This document shows, in pieces, positions 42,008-49,635 of a DNA stretch of 64,000 nt; position 1 is the first letter of the stretch; each line of letters starts with the position of its first letter. Origin of the DNA: Xanthomonas melonis (lineage in GTDB: Bacteria; Pseudomonadota; Gammaproteobacteria; Xanthomonadales; Xanthomonadaceae); assembly GCF_020783655.1 (NCBI RefSeq), contig NZ_JAJGQH010000003.1, forward strand, positions 1 through 64,000, given 5' to 3'. The translations under genes and the position numbers were made by a program. The notes under the pieces are model-generated. The model had not been told where the DNA came from. It ran no database searches and saw nothing but the letters and a program-made list of their open reading frames with translations.

Positions 42008-42439
42008 GTGAATGCGATTGCCCTGTACCCGCCGCCACCGTCCCTGGAAGGCCCCTTCGATGCGACCAAGTGCCCCGTGCGCGACGTACTCGATCAGATC
42101 GGCGACAAGTGGACCCTGTTGATCCTGATGACGCTGATTCCCGGACCGTTCCGTTTCAGCGCCATCCAACGCGCCGTGCCCGACATCTCCAAGCGCATGT
42201 TGACCCAGACGCTGCGCAATCTGGAGCGCAACGGCATGATCACCCGCAAGGTCTACGCCACCAAGCCGCCGAGCGTGGAGTACGCATTGTCCAAGCTCGG
42301 CGTTGCCTTGCTCGGCCCGGTCTCGCAACTGCTCAACTGGGCCGGCGAACACCATGCCGACATCCGCTCCGCACGCGAACGGTTCGACCGCGCCCAGCAA
42401 CCGGTGACCGCGCTGGATGCCGAAGACGCCCTGGCCTGA
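42008..42439 (+). CDS. HxlR-family redox-type regulator (QorR/YodB-like)
   Basis: Winged-helix protein of 143 aa. Core HxlR motifs: [19 protein letters not shown] near residue 22, [31 protein letters not shown] in the DNA-binding region and VEYALSKLG in the wing. The N-terminal Cys matches the reactive Cys of QorR/YodB regulators that sense quinones or oxidants by thiol modification. A GTG start at 42008 is chosen because GGAG lies six bases upstream; the frame is open to 41942. It likely represses the divergent QorB-like gene. Confidence 0.88.
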   Translation: MNAIALYPPPPSLEGPFDATKCPVRDVLDQIGDKWTLLILMTLIPGPFRFSAIQRAVPDISKRMLTQTLRNLERNGMITRKVYATKPPSVEYALSKLGVALLGPVSQLLNWAGEHHADIRSARERFDRAQQPVTALDAEDALA

Positions 42440-42647
42440 CGGCTGAGCCTGGCCGGCGCGCGTAGCGCCGCGGCCAGGCACCGCGCTTCAACCGGGCGTG
42501 CCGAGCGCCTGCCCGGTTCAAATCTCACGCCCACCAAGCCGGACCCGCGTCAGCTTCACAGCACGGTGCCATGCTCCGGCCGATGTGTTGGGTTGGCACA
42601 GACTCGCAACCCGATGTGCGACGACGGCTCGCCACCCAGCGGTCGCG

Positions 42648-42920
42648 TTATCGCAGATTCGGATGACGCCAGTGAATCCAGCACCAACCCAGCCCCGAAG
42701 CGAACAAGGAACAGGCCAGCGCGCCCTGAACCCAGCGTTCGCCGACGCCATGCGCGCCCAACGCCCCTACTGCGAATCCAAGCAGCGATAGAGCGGCGAC
42801 CTTGCGCTGCTCGATCAGCCACCTGGCCTGTCTGGCACGCTTGAGGCGTCGCGCTTCCTGTGCAGCAGGATCCTGCTGCATGACCGCGCGGGCAACCGCG
42901 TCCGCATTGAAATCATCCAT
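42648..42920 (-). CDS. Small two-TM membrane protein, unknown
   Basis: Protein of 90 aa. N-terminal soluble part (MDDFNADAVARAVMQQD, then a basic RRLKRARQARW stretch) and two hydrophobic segments, about VAALSLLGFAVGALGA and GALACSLFASGLGWCWI. Its shape recalls small inner-membrane proteins, but I recognise no family. Standing between unrelated genes; no motif suggests a function. Confidence 0.6.
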   Translation of the reverse strand: MDDFNADAVARAVMQQDPAAQEARRLKRARQARWLIEQRKVAALSLLGFAVGALGAHGVGERWVQGALACSLFASGLGWCWIHWRHPNLR

Positions 42921-43053
42921 CGTCTAACGATCTCTCGAAGAAGTATGGCACCACACGCATTCGGTGGTTGGATCAGCGTTGCCCCGCAGGCGCAGGTCTG
43001 TACCGCATCACGCATCGAAGCATAGATCTTTAACCCGCGTGTTCGCATTGCAC

Positions 43054-43464
43054 TCATGCGATGGAAAGCTCGTACGCCTCTCGCAACAACAGCTGCACGG
43101 CTTTCAGGTCCTCCCTGGTGCGCAACTTCGTGACCACGGTGACCTGCCTGCCTTCGGCTACGGTCTTGATGATGAGCGGATGCGTGACGATGCGATCGAG
43201 ATGGATCGCCAGTCGCAAGGCGTCGGACATGACCACGACATCGGCAAACACGCGCCGGCTGCGCAACAGGATGTACCGCTGCCGGGAGACGAACTCGATC
43301 GGGCCGAGCGAGTTGGCAATGGATTCCAATGCCTTGTAAAGGTCGACGAGCGTGGTCGGCCTGTTGCGCAAGGCATTGTCCGGCTCGTCCGTGACACAGG
43401 CGTGGCGCTGGTTCTTGCGCGTGAACTGTCGTTGGCAGGTTTGGCATACCCACGCGGTGGTCAC
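43054..43464 (-). CDS. DUF5655 domain protein with Cys/His N terminus
   Basis: Protein of 136 aa. The main part (DLYKALESIANSLGPIEF..., HLDRIVTHPLI, LRTREDLKAVQLLLREAYEL) fits DUF5655. The N terminus WVCQTCQRQFTRKNQRHAC has a zinc-ribbon-like Cys/His arrangement often seen with this domain. Function unknown; DUF5655 proteins are predicted to be transport- or nucleic-acid-linked. A DUF4287 gene lies 500 bp upstream on the same strand, and the two domains are often found together. Confidence 0.7.
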   Translation of the reverse strand: MTTAWVCQTCQRQFTRKNQRHACVTDEPDNALRNRPTTLVDLYKALESIANSLGPIEFVSRQRYILLRSRRVFADVVVMSDALRLAIHLDRIVTHPLIIKTVAEGRQVTVVTKLRTREDLKAVQLLLREAYELSIA

Positions 43465-43516
43465 GGCACGCGTACTCCGGTTTGGGCCGCGCCGAGGCCT
43501 GGCGCGGCGTCCGTCA

Positions 43517-43900
43517 TCAGGCCTGGGGGGTGCGTCCCATCAAGCGGCCGACACCGCCGCCAACGACTGCGCAGATCGCACCGACCAGCACAGCGAAGAC
43601 GGCGGTGGCCATCCAGAGCAAGGCAGTGAGTTCGCCGTCGGAGAGCCGGCCTGGCCCGACGGCCCATGCAACCGCCCATCCAGCCGTCCCGTCGACCAGA
43701 CCCATCGCCGCGCCGAGCAACGGCGCAGTTCTGAATGCGAACATCCGCGCTGCTGCGCTGCCGAATGCCGCATACAGGACGACCGAGCCGATCGCCGCGT
43801 AGGAATAGGAAAAGCCAAGCGCCCGCGAGGCGACGGCGGCAACCGCGTCGAACGCCACCACGGATACGGATGCAAGCAGGAACAATCGCGCAACTCTCAT
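43517..43900 (-). CDS. Small membrane protein, unknown
   Basis: Protein of 127 aa with about four hydrophobic segments (RLFLLASVSVVAFDAVAAVA; YAAIGSVVLYAAFGSAAA; LLGAAMGLVDGTAGWAVAWA; LWMATAVFAVLVGAICAVVG). Gly/Ala-rich, with no charged motif suggesting catalysis. Same strand as the DUF4287 and DUF5655 genes on either side. Family not recognised. Confidence 0.6.
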   Translation of the reverse strand: MRVARLFLLASVSVVAFDAVAAVASRALGFSYSYAAIGSVVLYAAFGSAAARMFAFRTAPLLGAAMGLVDGTAGWAVAWAVGPGRLSDGELTALLWMATAVFAVLVGAICAVVGGGVGRLMGRTPQA

Positions 43901-43978
43901 GTCCGGTCCCCGTCAGGCACGAGACGGAACCGCGTTCATGCCCGCAAGCCTTGCGGGTGGGCAGAGCAGGAACGCATG

Positions 43979-44194
43979 TCAGTTTCCCGCCTTGGCACGA
44001 TGATAGGCCACCAGCGCATTGGCATGCCCATGCCCGAGCTTGTGTTCGCTCTTGAGGATGGCGACCTGTTCCATATGCTTGCGATCCGGAAGCTGGTCGA
44101 GGATATCGAACCAATGTGCCACCGGCTTTCCATAGGTCTTCTCGATCGATGGAAAATAGGAGGCGGGACCTGTGACCTTTGCATCGTTTGCCAT
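43979..44194 (-). CDS. DUF4287 domain protein
   Basis: Small soluble protein of 71 aa. SYFPSIEKTYGKPVAHWFDIL and LKSEHKLGHGHANALVAYHRA are the two conserved blocks of DUF4287. The start at 44194 was chosen because the family begins here (MANDAKVTGPASYFP). Function unknown; often paired with DUF5655, as here. Confidence 0.75.
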   Translation of the reverse strand: MANDAKVTGPASYFPSIEKTYGKPVAHWFDILDQLPDRKHMEQVAILKSEHKLGHGHANALVAYHRAKAGN

Positions 44195-44658
44195 GAAAAC
44201 TCCGTGCTGGAGGTGGATCCTTGGCCGAATCGGGCAATGCGACGATCTGCACGTGCCTGTTGATGCCATGCATGATCGCACAGGCAAAAGCGCGATGGAT
44301 CTGGTCGCCCCTGCGGTCTGCCTCAGCCTCCCCCATGCCGGCGGCTAGAAAGTGGTGACGAGTGATCACGCCAATATCGATCGATCACGCTTGAGCTTGG
44401 CGGCTTATCCGGCTGGGCACGGCATTGCCGGGGATGCAGGGCAGCGCTGTCATCTGGCTGCAGACTTGCGTGACTTTATAGGCAGGACCGTACGCTGAGG
44501 TAAAGCCACCAAGTTCGCTTGCAGTATGGATAACGTCGGCCAGTAAAGCCCCGGCCGACACACTGTGGTGTCGGCGTGCCAGGTGCAACGACCTACAGGC
44601 CTTTCTTGTTTTTCACCATGAGCGCCCGCAGTGCAGGCGTACATATTGAGCACAGGGC
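44195..44658. other. Gene-free stretch
   Basis: 464 bp. The frame at 44385-44588 on the minus strand is open but has no recognisable family. The part just above the DUF4287 start holds translated fragments without a clear start. It may be decayed sequence; I support no gene here. Confidence 0.45.
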
Positions 44659-45552
44659 TCACGCGTTCACATTGAGTCGAGGAATCTTCGAAAACTCCTC
44701 CGCGATGAAGTCCATGAACACTATCGCCCTTCTTGCCACCAGGCGGTTGGCTGCATACAGGATATGCATGGGCACCGCGGGTGCGGAAAAATCGTTCAAG
44801 ACGATCTGCAGATGGCCGGCGTTGAGCCCCTGTTCGAATAACCATTCTGGCCCCTGGCCGACGCCCAGGCCTGCGCTCACCGACTCGCGCGCAGCTTCCG
44901 GCGAATTGACCCGAATCCTGCCGGAAACCGGAACGTCCACCTCCTTGAAGCGCCAGGTCGCACCCGATGCCAGCAGCGTATACAACACGCAATCGTGATG
45001 GCGTAGATCCTCGGGAACAATGGGAACCCCGCGTTCGGCCAGATAAGCACGGCTCGCCACGCAAACACGCTTGAACGATCCGATGCGTCGCGCGCGGAGC
45101 GAGCTGTTTTCCAGATGACCGATGCGGATGGCAAGTTCCGCGCCTTCGTCGAGCAGATTGACGAAACGGTCGTTGATCTGCAGATCCAACTCCACGCCTG
45201 GGAACCGCCGCAAAAACTCCGGCACCAGTGGCATCACATACTGATGCGACAACGCCGTGGGGCAGGCCACCCGCAACAACCCAGAGGGCTGCACGTCGTC
45301 GCGTAGCGACATTTCAGATTCGCCCACCGCATCCAGGATGCGACGCACTTCGGCGTAATAGCGCTCGCCCTCCGGCGTCAGCACCAGCTTGCGGGTGGAG
45401 CGGTTGAGCAGCCGGGTCTGCAGGTGCTCTTCCAGCGCCGCCACGTGGCGACTGACGTTGGGCTGGCCCAGCCCCAGATCGCGCCCCGCGGCAGAAAAGC
45501 TGCCTGTCTCCACAGCACGGGCAAAGCAGTTCATCAGCAGAAAACGATCCAC
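44659..45552 (-). CDS. LysR-family regulator
   Basis: Protein of 297 aa of the AaeR/DhcR-like LysR branch: VDRFLLMNCFARAVETGSFSAAGRDLGLGQPNVSRHVAALEEHL (given in part) forms the winged helix, and IRIGHLENSSLRARRIG is the usual core of this branch. A GTG start at 45552 with GGGGG upstream matches family length; an ATG at 45534 is the alternative. It is divergent from a short-chain dehydrogenase gene, its likely target. Confidence 0.88.
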   Translation of the reverse strand: MDRFLLMNCFARAVETGSFSAAGRDLGLGQPNVSRHVAALEEHLQTRLLNRSTRKLVLTPEGERYYAEVRRILDAVGESEMSLRDDVQPSGLLRVACPTALSHQYVMPLVPEFLRRFPGVELDLQINDRFVNLLDEGAELAIRIGHLENSSLRARRIGSFKRVCVASRAYLAERGVPIVPEDLRHHDCVLYTLLASGATWRFKEVDVPVSGRIRVNSPEAARESVSAGLGVGQGPEWLFEQGLNAGHLQIVLNDFSAPAVPMHILYAANRLVARRAIVFMDFIAEEFSKIPRLNVNA

Positions 45553-45685
45553 ATCGCCCCCGATCCATGCGCAATAAGCATGAAAGTTATGTACTTGCGG
45601 GATCTTATCGCAGATCAGGCATGAGGCAATGATGCGCCTACCGAAGGCCCGCCACTGTGGTCGGCCCCTCACCCAGGAACATTTC

Positions 45686-46438
45686 ATGTCCCGTCTAGCA
45701 GGCAAACGCACCCTCATTACCGGCGGCACCAGCGGCATCGGGCTGGAAACCGCCAAGCAGTTTCTCGCCGAAGGCGCCCGCGTCATCGTCACCGGCGTGA
45801 ATCCGGACTCCATCGCAAAGGCCAAGGACATCCTTGGGTCCGAAGTGCCAGTACTGCGTGCCGATTCGGCCAGCGTGGCCGCCCAGCGCGAACTGGCACA
45901 GGCGGTCGCCGCGCACTACGGCCAGCTCGACGTGGCCTTCCTCAACGCCGGCGTCTCGGTCTGGCTTCCGATCGAGGACTGGTCCGAGCAGGCCTTCGAC
46001 GCCTCCTTCGCCGTCAACGTCAAAGGACCGTACTTCCTGTTGCAGTCGTTGTTACCGGTGTTGGCCAACCCGGCGTCGGTGGTGCTCAATACCTCGGTCA
46101 ACGCCCATGCCGGCGTAGCCCGTTCGTCGGTATACGGTGCCACCAAGGCAGCCTTGTTGAACATGGCCAAGACCTTGTCGAGCGAGTTGCTCGGTCGCGG
46201 CATCCGCATCAACGCGGTCAGCCCGGGCCCGGTCGAAACCCCGCTGTACGACAAGCTCGGCATTCCCGACGCGTACCGCGCGCAGGTCAACCAGGATATC
46301 GCCGCGACCATTCCGATGGGCCGTTTCGGCACCCCGGAAGAAGTGGCCAAGGCCGTGCTGTACCTGGCCTCGGACGAGTCCCGCTGGACGGTGGGCTCGG
46401 AACTGGTGGTCGACGGCGGCCGCCTGCTCAACGGCTGA
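45686..46438 (+). CDS. Short-chain dehydrogenase/reductase
   Basis: Classical SDR of 250 aa. The NAD(P) motif TGGTSGIGLETAKQF is at residues 11-25, the NAG block in FLNAGVSVW, the catalytic Ser region in LNTSVNAHAGV, and YGATKAALLN carries Tyr and Lys. C-terminal VGSELVVDGGRLLNG is typical. AGGAA precedes the ATG at 45686. Substrate unknown; probably controlled by the divergent LysR gene. The 290 bp after it hold no gene. Confidence 0.88.
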   Translation: MSRLAGKRTLITGGTSGIGLETAKQFLAEGARVIVTGVNPDSIAKAKDILGSEVPVLRADSASVAAQRELAQAVAAHYGQLDVAFLNAGVSVWLPIEDWSEQAFDASFAVNVKGPYFLLQSLLPVLANPASVVLNTSVNAHAGVARSSVYGATKAALLNMAKTLSSELLGRGIRINAVSPGPVETPLYDKLGIPDAYRAQVNQDIAATIPMGRFGTPEEVAKAVLYLASDESRWTVGSELVVDGGRLLNG

Positions 46439-46731
46439 CCATGGCCGCCGTGCTTGCGGCACCGGCAGTGCAGGCGCGCAGCGCCGCCACTGCCGGCAAT
46501 GCCAGCGTTGACCCTCTGCCTGCGCAACCGGCCGGTGCGCAGGCGCAGGCCGGGCGAGGCGCACCGCGCGCCGGCACGCACGCAAGATCCGGCTTCCGTC
46601 CTGTTGCATGCACAGCAACCTGCGCTCGCTGCGTAGCCCTGCGCGTCCTTCTGCCATCGATGACGTGTGGATCCATCGCCATACACACGGCCGCCCCGCA
46701 TCACCCCCTCACATTGCGATCGAGATGACCC

Positions 46732-47403
46732 ATGTCTACCTACCTGACCCTGATCAGCCACCCGCTGTGCCCGTTCGTACAACGCGCAGCAATTGTCCTG
46801 CGGGAAAAAGCCGTCCCATTCGATAGGATCCAAGTCGATCTCGCAGCCAAGCCCCACTGGTTCCTGGCCCTTTCTCCAACTGGGAAAGTGCCCTTACTCG
46901 TGGTCGCCGAGCCAGACGGCACGGAGACGACGATCTTCGAAAGCATGGTGATCTGTGAGTACTTAGAGGAAACGCAACCAGGCGTGCCGATGTACTCGAC
47001 CAATGCGCTAGTGCGTGCACGTCAACGCGGCTGGACCGAATTTGCCGGCCAGACCCTGTCCGACACCTGGCAATTCCTCCACGCCACCGATCGACAGATG
47101 GCCAATGCACGGCAGACAGCGGTCAGGGCGAATTTCGAACGTCTCGAGTCAGAGCTCGGGGTCGGACCCTACTTCGATGGCAACACCTTCGGCATGGTGG
47201 ACGCCGTGTTCGCGCCAGTGTTTCGATACTTCGATGTCCTCTCCCCAACCTTGTCACCGCCGATTTTCGACGGCCTTCCTCGCGTTTCTGTCTGGCGGGG
47301 GGCCCTGTCTGCTCGTCCCAGCGTCATCGAGGCCGTAGGTGACAACTACGCGGCACTGCTGGAGATCCATCTTCGCAAGCAGCTTTCCATACACATGATA
47401 TGA
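46732..47403 (+). CDS. Glutathione S-transferase family protein
   Basis: Protein of 223 aa. The N-terminal thioredoxin-like domain has HPLCPFVQRAAIVLREK, with a CPF-type active site as in omega/beta-like GSTs, and the glutathione-contact block TGKVPLLV followed by TIFESMVICEYLEE. A mainly helical C-terminal domain follows. It probably conjugates or reduces small electrophiles with glutathione. It is the last chromosomal gene before the IS that cuts the integron array. Base composition is somewhat lower in GC than its left neighbours. Confidence 0.85.
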   Translation: MSTYLTLISHPLCPFVQRAAIVLREKAVPFDRIQVDLAAKPHWFLALSPTGKVPLLVVAEPDGTETTIFESMVICEYLEETQPGVPMYSTNALVRARQRGWTEFAGQTLSDTWQFLHATDRQMANARQTAVRANFERLESELGVGPYFDGNTFGMVDAVFAPVFRYFDVLSPTLSPPIFDGLPRVSVWRGALSARPSVIEAVGDNYAALLEIHLRKQLSIHMI

Positions 47404-47456
47404 CCCGCGACATAGAGTGCTTCAACAGACTGATACGCGCAGGGTTCCGTAGACAC

Positions 47457-48362
47457 TCAAGACCCTCGTTGCGCGTAGCGCCGTTCGAACTCTACAGGCG
47501 ATAAGTCGCCAGTTGAACCATGACGGCGTTGTGGGTTGTAGAACATTTCGATGTAGTCAAACACCTCGGCGCGTGCGGCGTCCTTGGTCGGGTAGATGCG
47601 CCGCCTGATCCGCTCGCGTTTGAGCAGACCGAAGAAGCTCTCCACGGGCGCGTTGTCGTGGCAGTTGCCAGGCCGACTCATGCTGCACACCAAGCCATGG
47701 GACGCCAGGAAACTGTGCCAGTCATCGCTGGTGTAGACCGACTTTTGGTCCGAGTGAACCAGGCAACCAGCGCTGGGTTTGCGCCGCCACACCGCCGACA
47801 GCAGCGCTTGGACGACCAACTCGGTATCGGCTCGATCGCGCATCGCCCAGCCGACGACCTGCCTGGAAAACAGATCGATCACCACAGCCAGGTACATCCA
47901 GCCTTCCTGCGTACGGATGAAGGTGAAGTCGCTCGCCCAGGCCGTGTCCGGCTCGGTCACGTCGAACTGCCGATCCAGCAGGTTGGCTGCTGCCTTGCAC
48001 GGCGTTCCGCCATGGAAGTGCGGTTTGCGACCATAACCCACCTGGGCACGCAGCCCATCGGCGCGCATCAATCGATGCACCCGATGGCGACTGCAACGCT
48101 CACCCAGATCGCGTAGATCCTTGGCGATCTTGCGATGCCCATACACACTGCCGCTAGCCAACCAGTGGTGCTTGATCAGCCCCAGCAGGCGTTCGTCTTC
48201 CTTGGCGCGCTCACTGTCGGGCGACTTCAGCCACGCGTAGTATCCAGCCCGGTTCACCCGCAACACCCGGCACATCGCGCACACCCTGAATTCTTCGCGG
48301 TGGGCTTGCATGAAGGCGTACTTTGCCTTTACCCCTTGGCAAAGTACGCGGCGGCCTTTTTT
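47457..48362 (-). CDS. IS3-family transposase OrfB
   Basis: DDE catalytic protein made by -1 frameshifting from orfA. HTH_21-type region (AYFMQ-like: AKYAFMQAHREEFRVCAMCRVL), then the rve domain with first Asp in AWASDFTFIRT, second in HSDQKSVYTS and Glu in NAPVESFFGLLKRE. The usual HSDQGS motif reads HSDQKS here: a Gly next to the catalytic Asp has become Lys, which may lower activity. The frame is otherwise open to its stop, 15 bp from the left end of the element. Confidence 0.88.
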   Translation of the reverse strand, partial: KKGRRVLCQGVKAKYAFMQAHREEFRVCAMCRVLRVNRAGYYAWLKSPDSERAKEDERLLGLIKHHWLASGSVYGHRKIAKDLRDLGERCSRHRVHRLMRADGLRAQVGYGRKPHFHGGTPCKAAANLLDRQFDVTEPDTAWASDFTFIRTQEGWMYLAVVIDLFSRQVVGWAMRDRADTELVVQALLSAVWRRKPSAGCLVHSDQKSVYTSDDWHSFLASHGLVCSMSRPGNCHDNAPVESFFGLLKRERIRRRIYPTKDAARAEVFDYIEMFYNPQRRHGSTGDLSPVEFERRYAQRGS

Positions 48363-48601
48363 AGGATGTCGCGCTCCTCCGTCACCCGGCGCAACTCGCT
48401 CTTCAGCCGCCGAACCTCGGCGCTCTGGTCCACCTCGGCACGCTGCACCACGCCGGGCTTGCCGAACTTGCGCAGCCACGCGTACAGGCTGTGCGTGGTG
48501 ATCCCCAGCCGCTGTGCAACCTCTGCCACCTTGAACCCACGATCGGTCACTTGCCGGACCGCTTCGATCTTGAACTCATCCGTATACCGCTTGCTGCTCA
48601 T
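48329..48601 (-). CDS. IS3-family transposase OrfA
   Basis: Protein of 90 aa: helix-turn-helix (FKIEAVRQVTDRGFKVAEVAQRLGIT, LYAWLRKF) and a leucine-zipper-like C-terminal helix ending DILKKAAAYFAKG, as in IS3-group OrfA. AGGAGG lies five bases before the ATG at 48601. A slippery A AAA AAG heptamer at 48356-48362 in the right phase allows -1 shifting into OrfB. Confidence 0.9.
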   Translation of the reverse strand: MSSKRYTDEFKIEAVRQVTDRGFKVAEVAQRLGITTHSLYAWLRKFGKPGVVQRAEVDQSAEVRRLKSELRRVTEERDILKKAAAYFAKG

Positions 48602-48661
48602 GGACACCTCCTAATCAGCCATTTTCTATGACCTTGAGATGTCTAGGAAACACTGGGCGTA

Positions 48662-48778
48662 TCAAACGCAGCTCGGATCGCCTGCCATGTAGTAGTTGCC
48701 GTTGTAGAAATTTGGCATTGCAGTGCTCGCGCATCCTGAAATGACCAATGCCGAAAGTGCAATAAGGACGTGCTTCAT
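48662..48778 (-). CDS. Short lipoprotein, distal cassette, probably truncated
   Basis: Small gene of 38 codons: signal MKHVLIALSALVISGC with a lipobox (ISGC), then ASTAMPNFYNGNYYMAGDPS and a stop. AGGGGAA precedes the ATG. The mature part has the NYYMAGD motif known from small integron-borne lipoproteins, which normally continue for several tens of residues. The stop is 10 bp from the IS end, so the gene was probably cut or altered by the insertion. No attC remains on its distal side. Confidence 0.6.
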   Translation of the reverse strand: MKHVLIALSALVISGCASTAMPNFYNGNYYMAGDPSCV

Positions 48779-48834
48779 AAATTCCCCTGTACTGCTTCAG
48801 ATTCCCTGTCAGGTTGCGAAGGTCTTCCCTTGCC

Positions 48835-48894
48835 GCCTAACGCCTGAATTAAGCCGCGCCGCGAAGCGGCGTCGGCTTGAATGAATAGTTAGAG
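48835..48894 (-). other. attC site 3
   Basis: 60-bp site. On the cassette strand it runs from CTCTAAC to GTTAGGC, with the imperfect stem AAGCCGACGCCGC-TTCG-CGGCGCGGCTT between. The simple-site consensus GTTRRRY is met. Belongs to the trypco2 cassette. The outer end differs by a few bases from the other two sites. Confidence 0.9.
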
Positions 48895-48899
48895 GGTGC

Positions 48900-49315
48900 C
48901 TAGTAACCCAAGGCCTGCCGCATCTTTGCTCGACTCTCGGCGATCTCGCCGGAGAGCTTGGCATGTGATGGCTCATCAATCGGAAGCGCAAGTGGAACCT
49001 TGAAGGTGAGACGGTTAGTAGCTGCACTGGAGTTGGAGGTTGACCCCCAGCCCCCAGCGAGAGGATGGTTGCGACGTTGAGCTTGGCTTGAGCGCTTGTC
49101 CCGGCGTTCTCAGCCACAGTCACCGCAACATCAAAGTCCACCAAGAAGACGTGGTGTAGGTCATCAACGGATGCAAAATAGGAGTTCCCGCTGGTTGAGG
49201 GATTCTGGGTGGCAGGGTTGACGATGCCGCCCAAAGTGCGCACATCGGTTTGGGCATCTCTGACACCAGCGGCAATCTGCACGAGGGTTTCTCTCACAAA
49301 TTCCTTTAGATCCAT
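48900..49315 (-). pseudogene. Trypco2-family protein, frameshifted
   Basis: Cassette gene starting MDLKEFVRETLVQIAAGVRDAQ, with VFLVDFDVAVTVAENAG in the middle: the trypsin-co-occurring domain 2 pattern. After LSLGAGG the frame is lost. The expected C terminus (TNRLTFKVPLALPID ... ALGY) follows in another frame up to TAG at 48900-48902. Total length 416 bp is one short of 139 codons, so a single base is missing, most likely in the C5 run at 49044-49048. Trypco2 proteins are often encoded near trypsin-like proteases of predicted defence systems. The frameshift could be real decay or a homopolymer error. Confidence 0.75.
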
Positions 49316-49321
49316 ATAGCC

Positions 49322-49342
49322 CTCTAACTACTATTAGGCCGC
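49322..49342 (-). other. attI-like 21-bp junction inside the array
   Basis: The sequence just after the stop of the 49343-49543 gene matches the attI end at 50648-50668 in 18 of 21 positions, including the AATAGTAGTTAGA core. A normal attC with its stem-loop is absent here. It therefore looks like a copy of the attI crossover end in an internal position. Confidence 0.6.
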
Positions 49343-49543
49343 TTATCGGGTGTGGCAATCTCTAGAGCACCAGAAGCAGCCATCGACTTTGCTGTAGTAG
49401 CTTCTGGCCACTGCTACAGCATCTTTGCAGTTAGAGAAAACACCGAGATAAGTCTTGTTTGACGGGAGAAACGCACAAGTGTCTTTGTGCACCTCGTGCT
49501 CACCCGTTAGCTGAGGATTGTTGTTCACGTAGTAAGAACTCAT
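49343..49543 (-). CDS. Small Cys-rich cassette protein
   Basis: Protein of 66 aa: MSSYYVNNNPQLTGEHEVHK, then CAFLP, YLGVFSNCKDAVAVAR and a C-terminal CFWCSRDCHTR. Four or five Cys and several His in conserved spacing suggest metal binding or disulfides. Similar short proteins (HEVH...C...LP...C.DAV...GC.YC...CH) are common in bacteria and mobile DNA, but I know of no assigned function. GGGGAGG lies five bases before the ATG. Confidence 0.75.
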   Translation of the reverse strand: MSSYYVNNNPQLTGEHEVHKDTCAFLPSNKTYLGVFSNCKDAVAVARSYYSKVDGCFWCSRDCHTR

Positions 49544-49575
49544 TTCGACCTCCCCGTGGATTGAGTTGTACTGCG

Positions 49576-49635
49576 GCCTAACGCCTGAATTAAGCCGCGC
49601 CGCGAAGCGGCGTCGGCTTGAATGAATTGTTAGAC
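49576..49635 (-). other. attC site 2
   Basis: 60 bp from GTCTAAC to GTTAGGC on the cassette strand, with a stem of the AAGCCGACGCCGC type and a TTCG tip. Almost identical to the site at 50061-50120. Follows the lipoprotein gene directly: its stop codon abuts the site. Confidence 0.93.

Larger units (their letters stand above)
47442..48652 (-). mobile_element. IS3-family insertion sequence, complete, at the integron end
   Basis: About 1.21 kb with imperfect terminal repeats: left TTCCGTAGACA-CTCAAG (from 47445) and right, in reverse complement, TGTTTCCTAGACATCTCAAG (48633-48652). Two overlapping genes, orfA and orfB, read leftward and are joined by a probable -1 frameshift. No clear target duplication is visible. 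The insertion separates the GST gene from the distal integron cassette. Confidence 0.85.

Noticed and set aside
44385..44588. 67-codon minus-strand frame near the LysR gene
   Set aside because: No ribosome site, no recognisable family, not linked to neighbours.
49322..49436. A single long attC from CTCTAAC to GTTAGAG overlapping the small Cys-rich gene
   Set aside because: The two arms pair only in the terminal 8 bases; no stem-loop, and the gene it would cover looks real. The attI-like explanation fits better.
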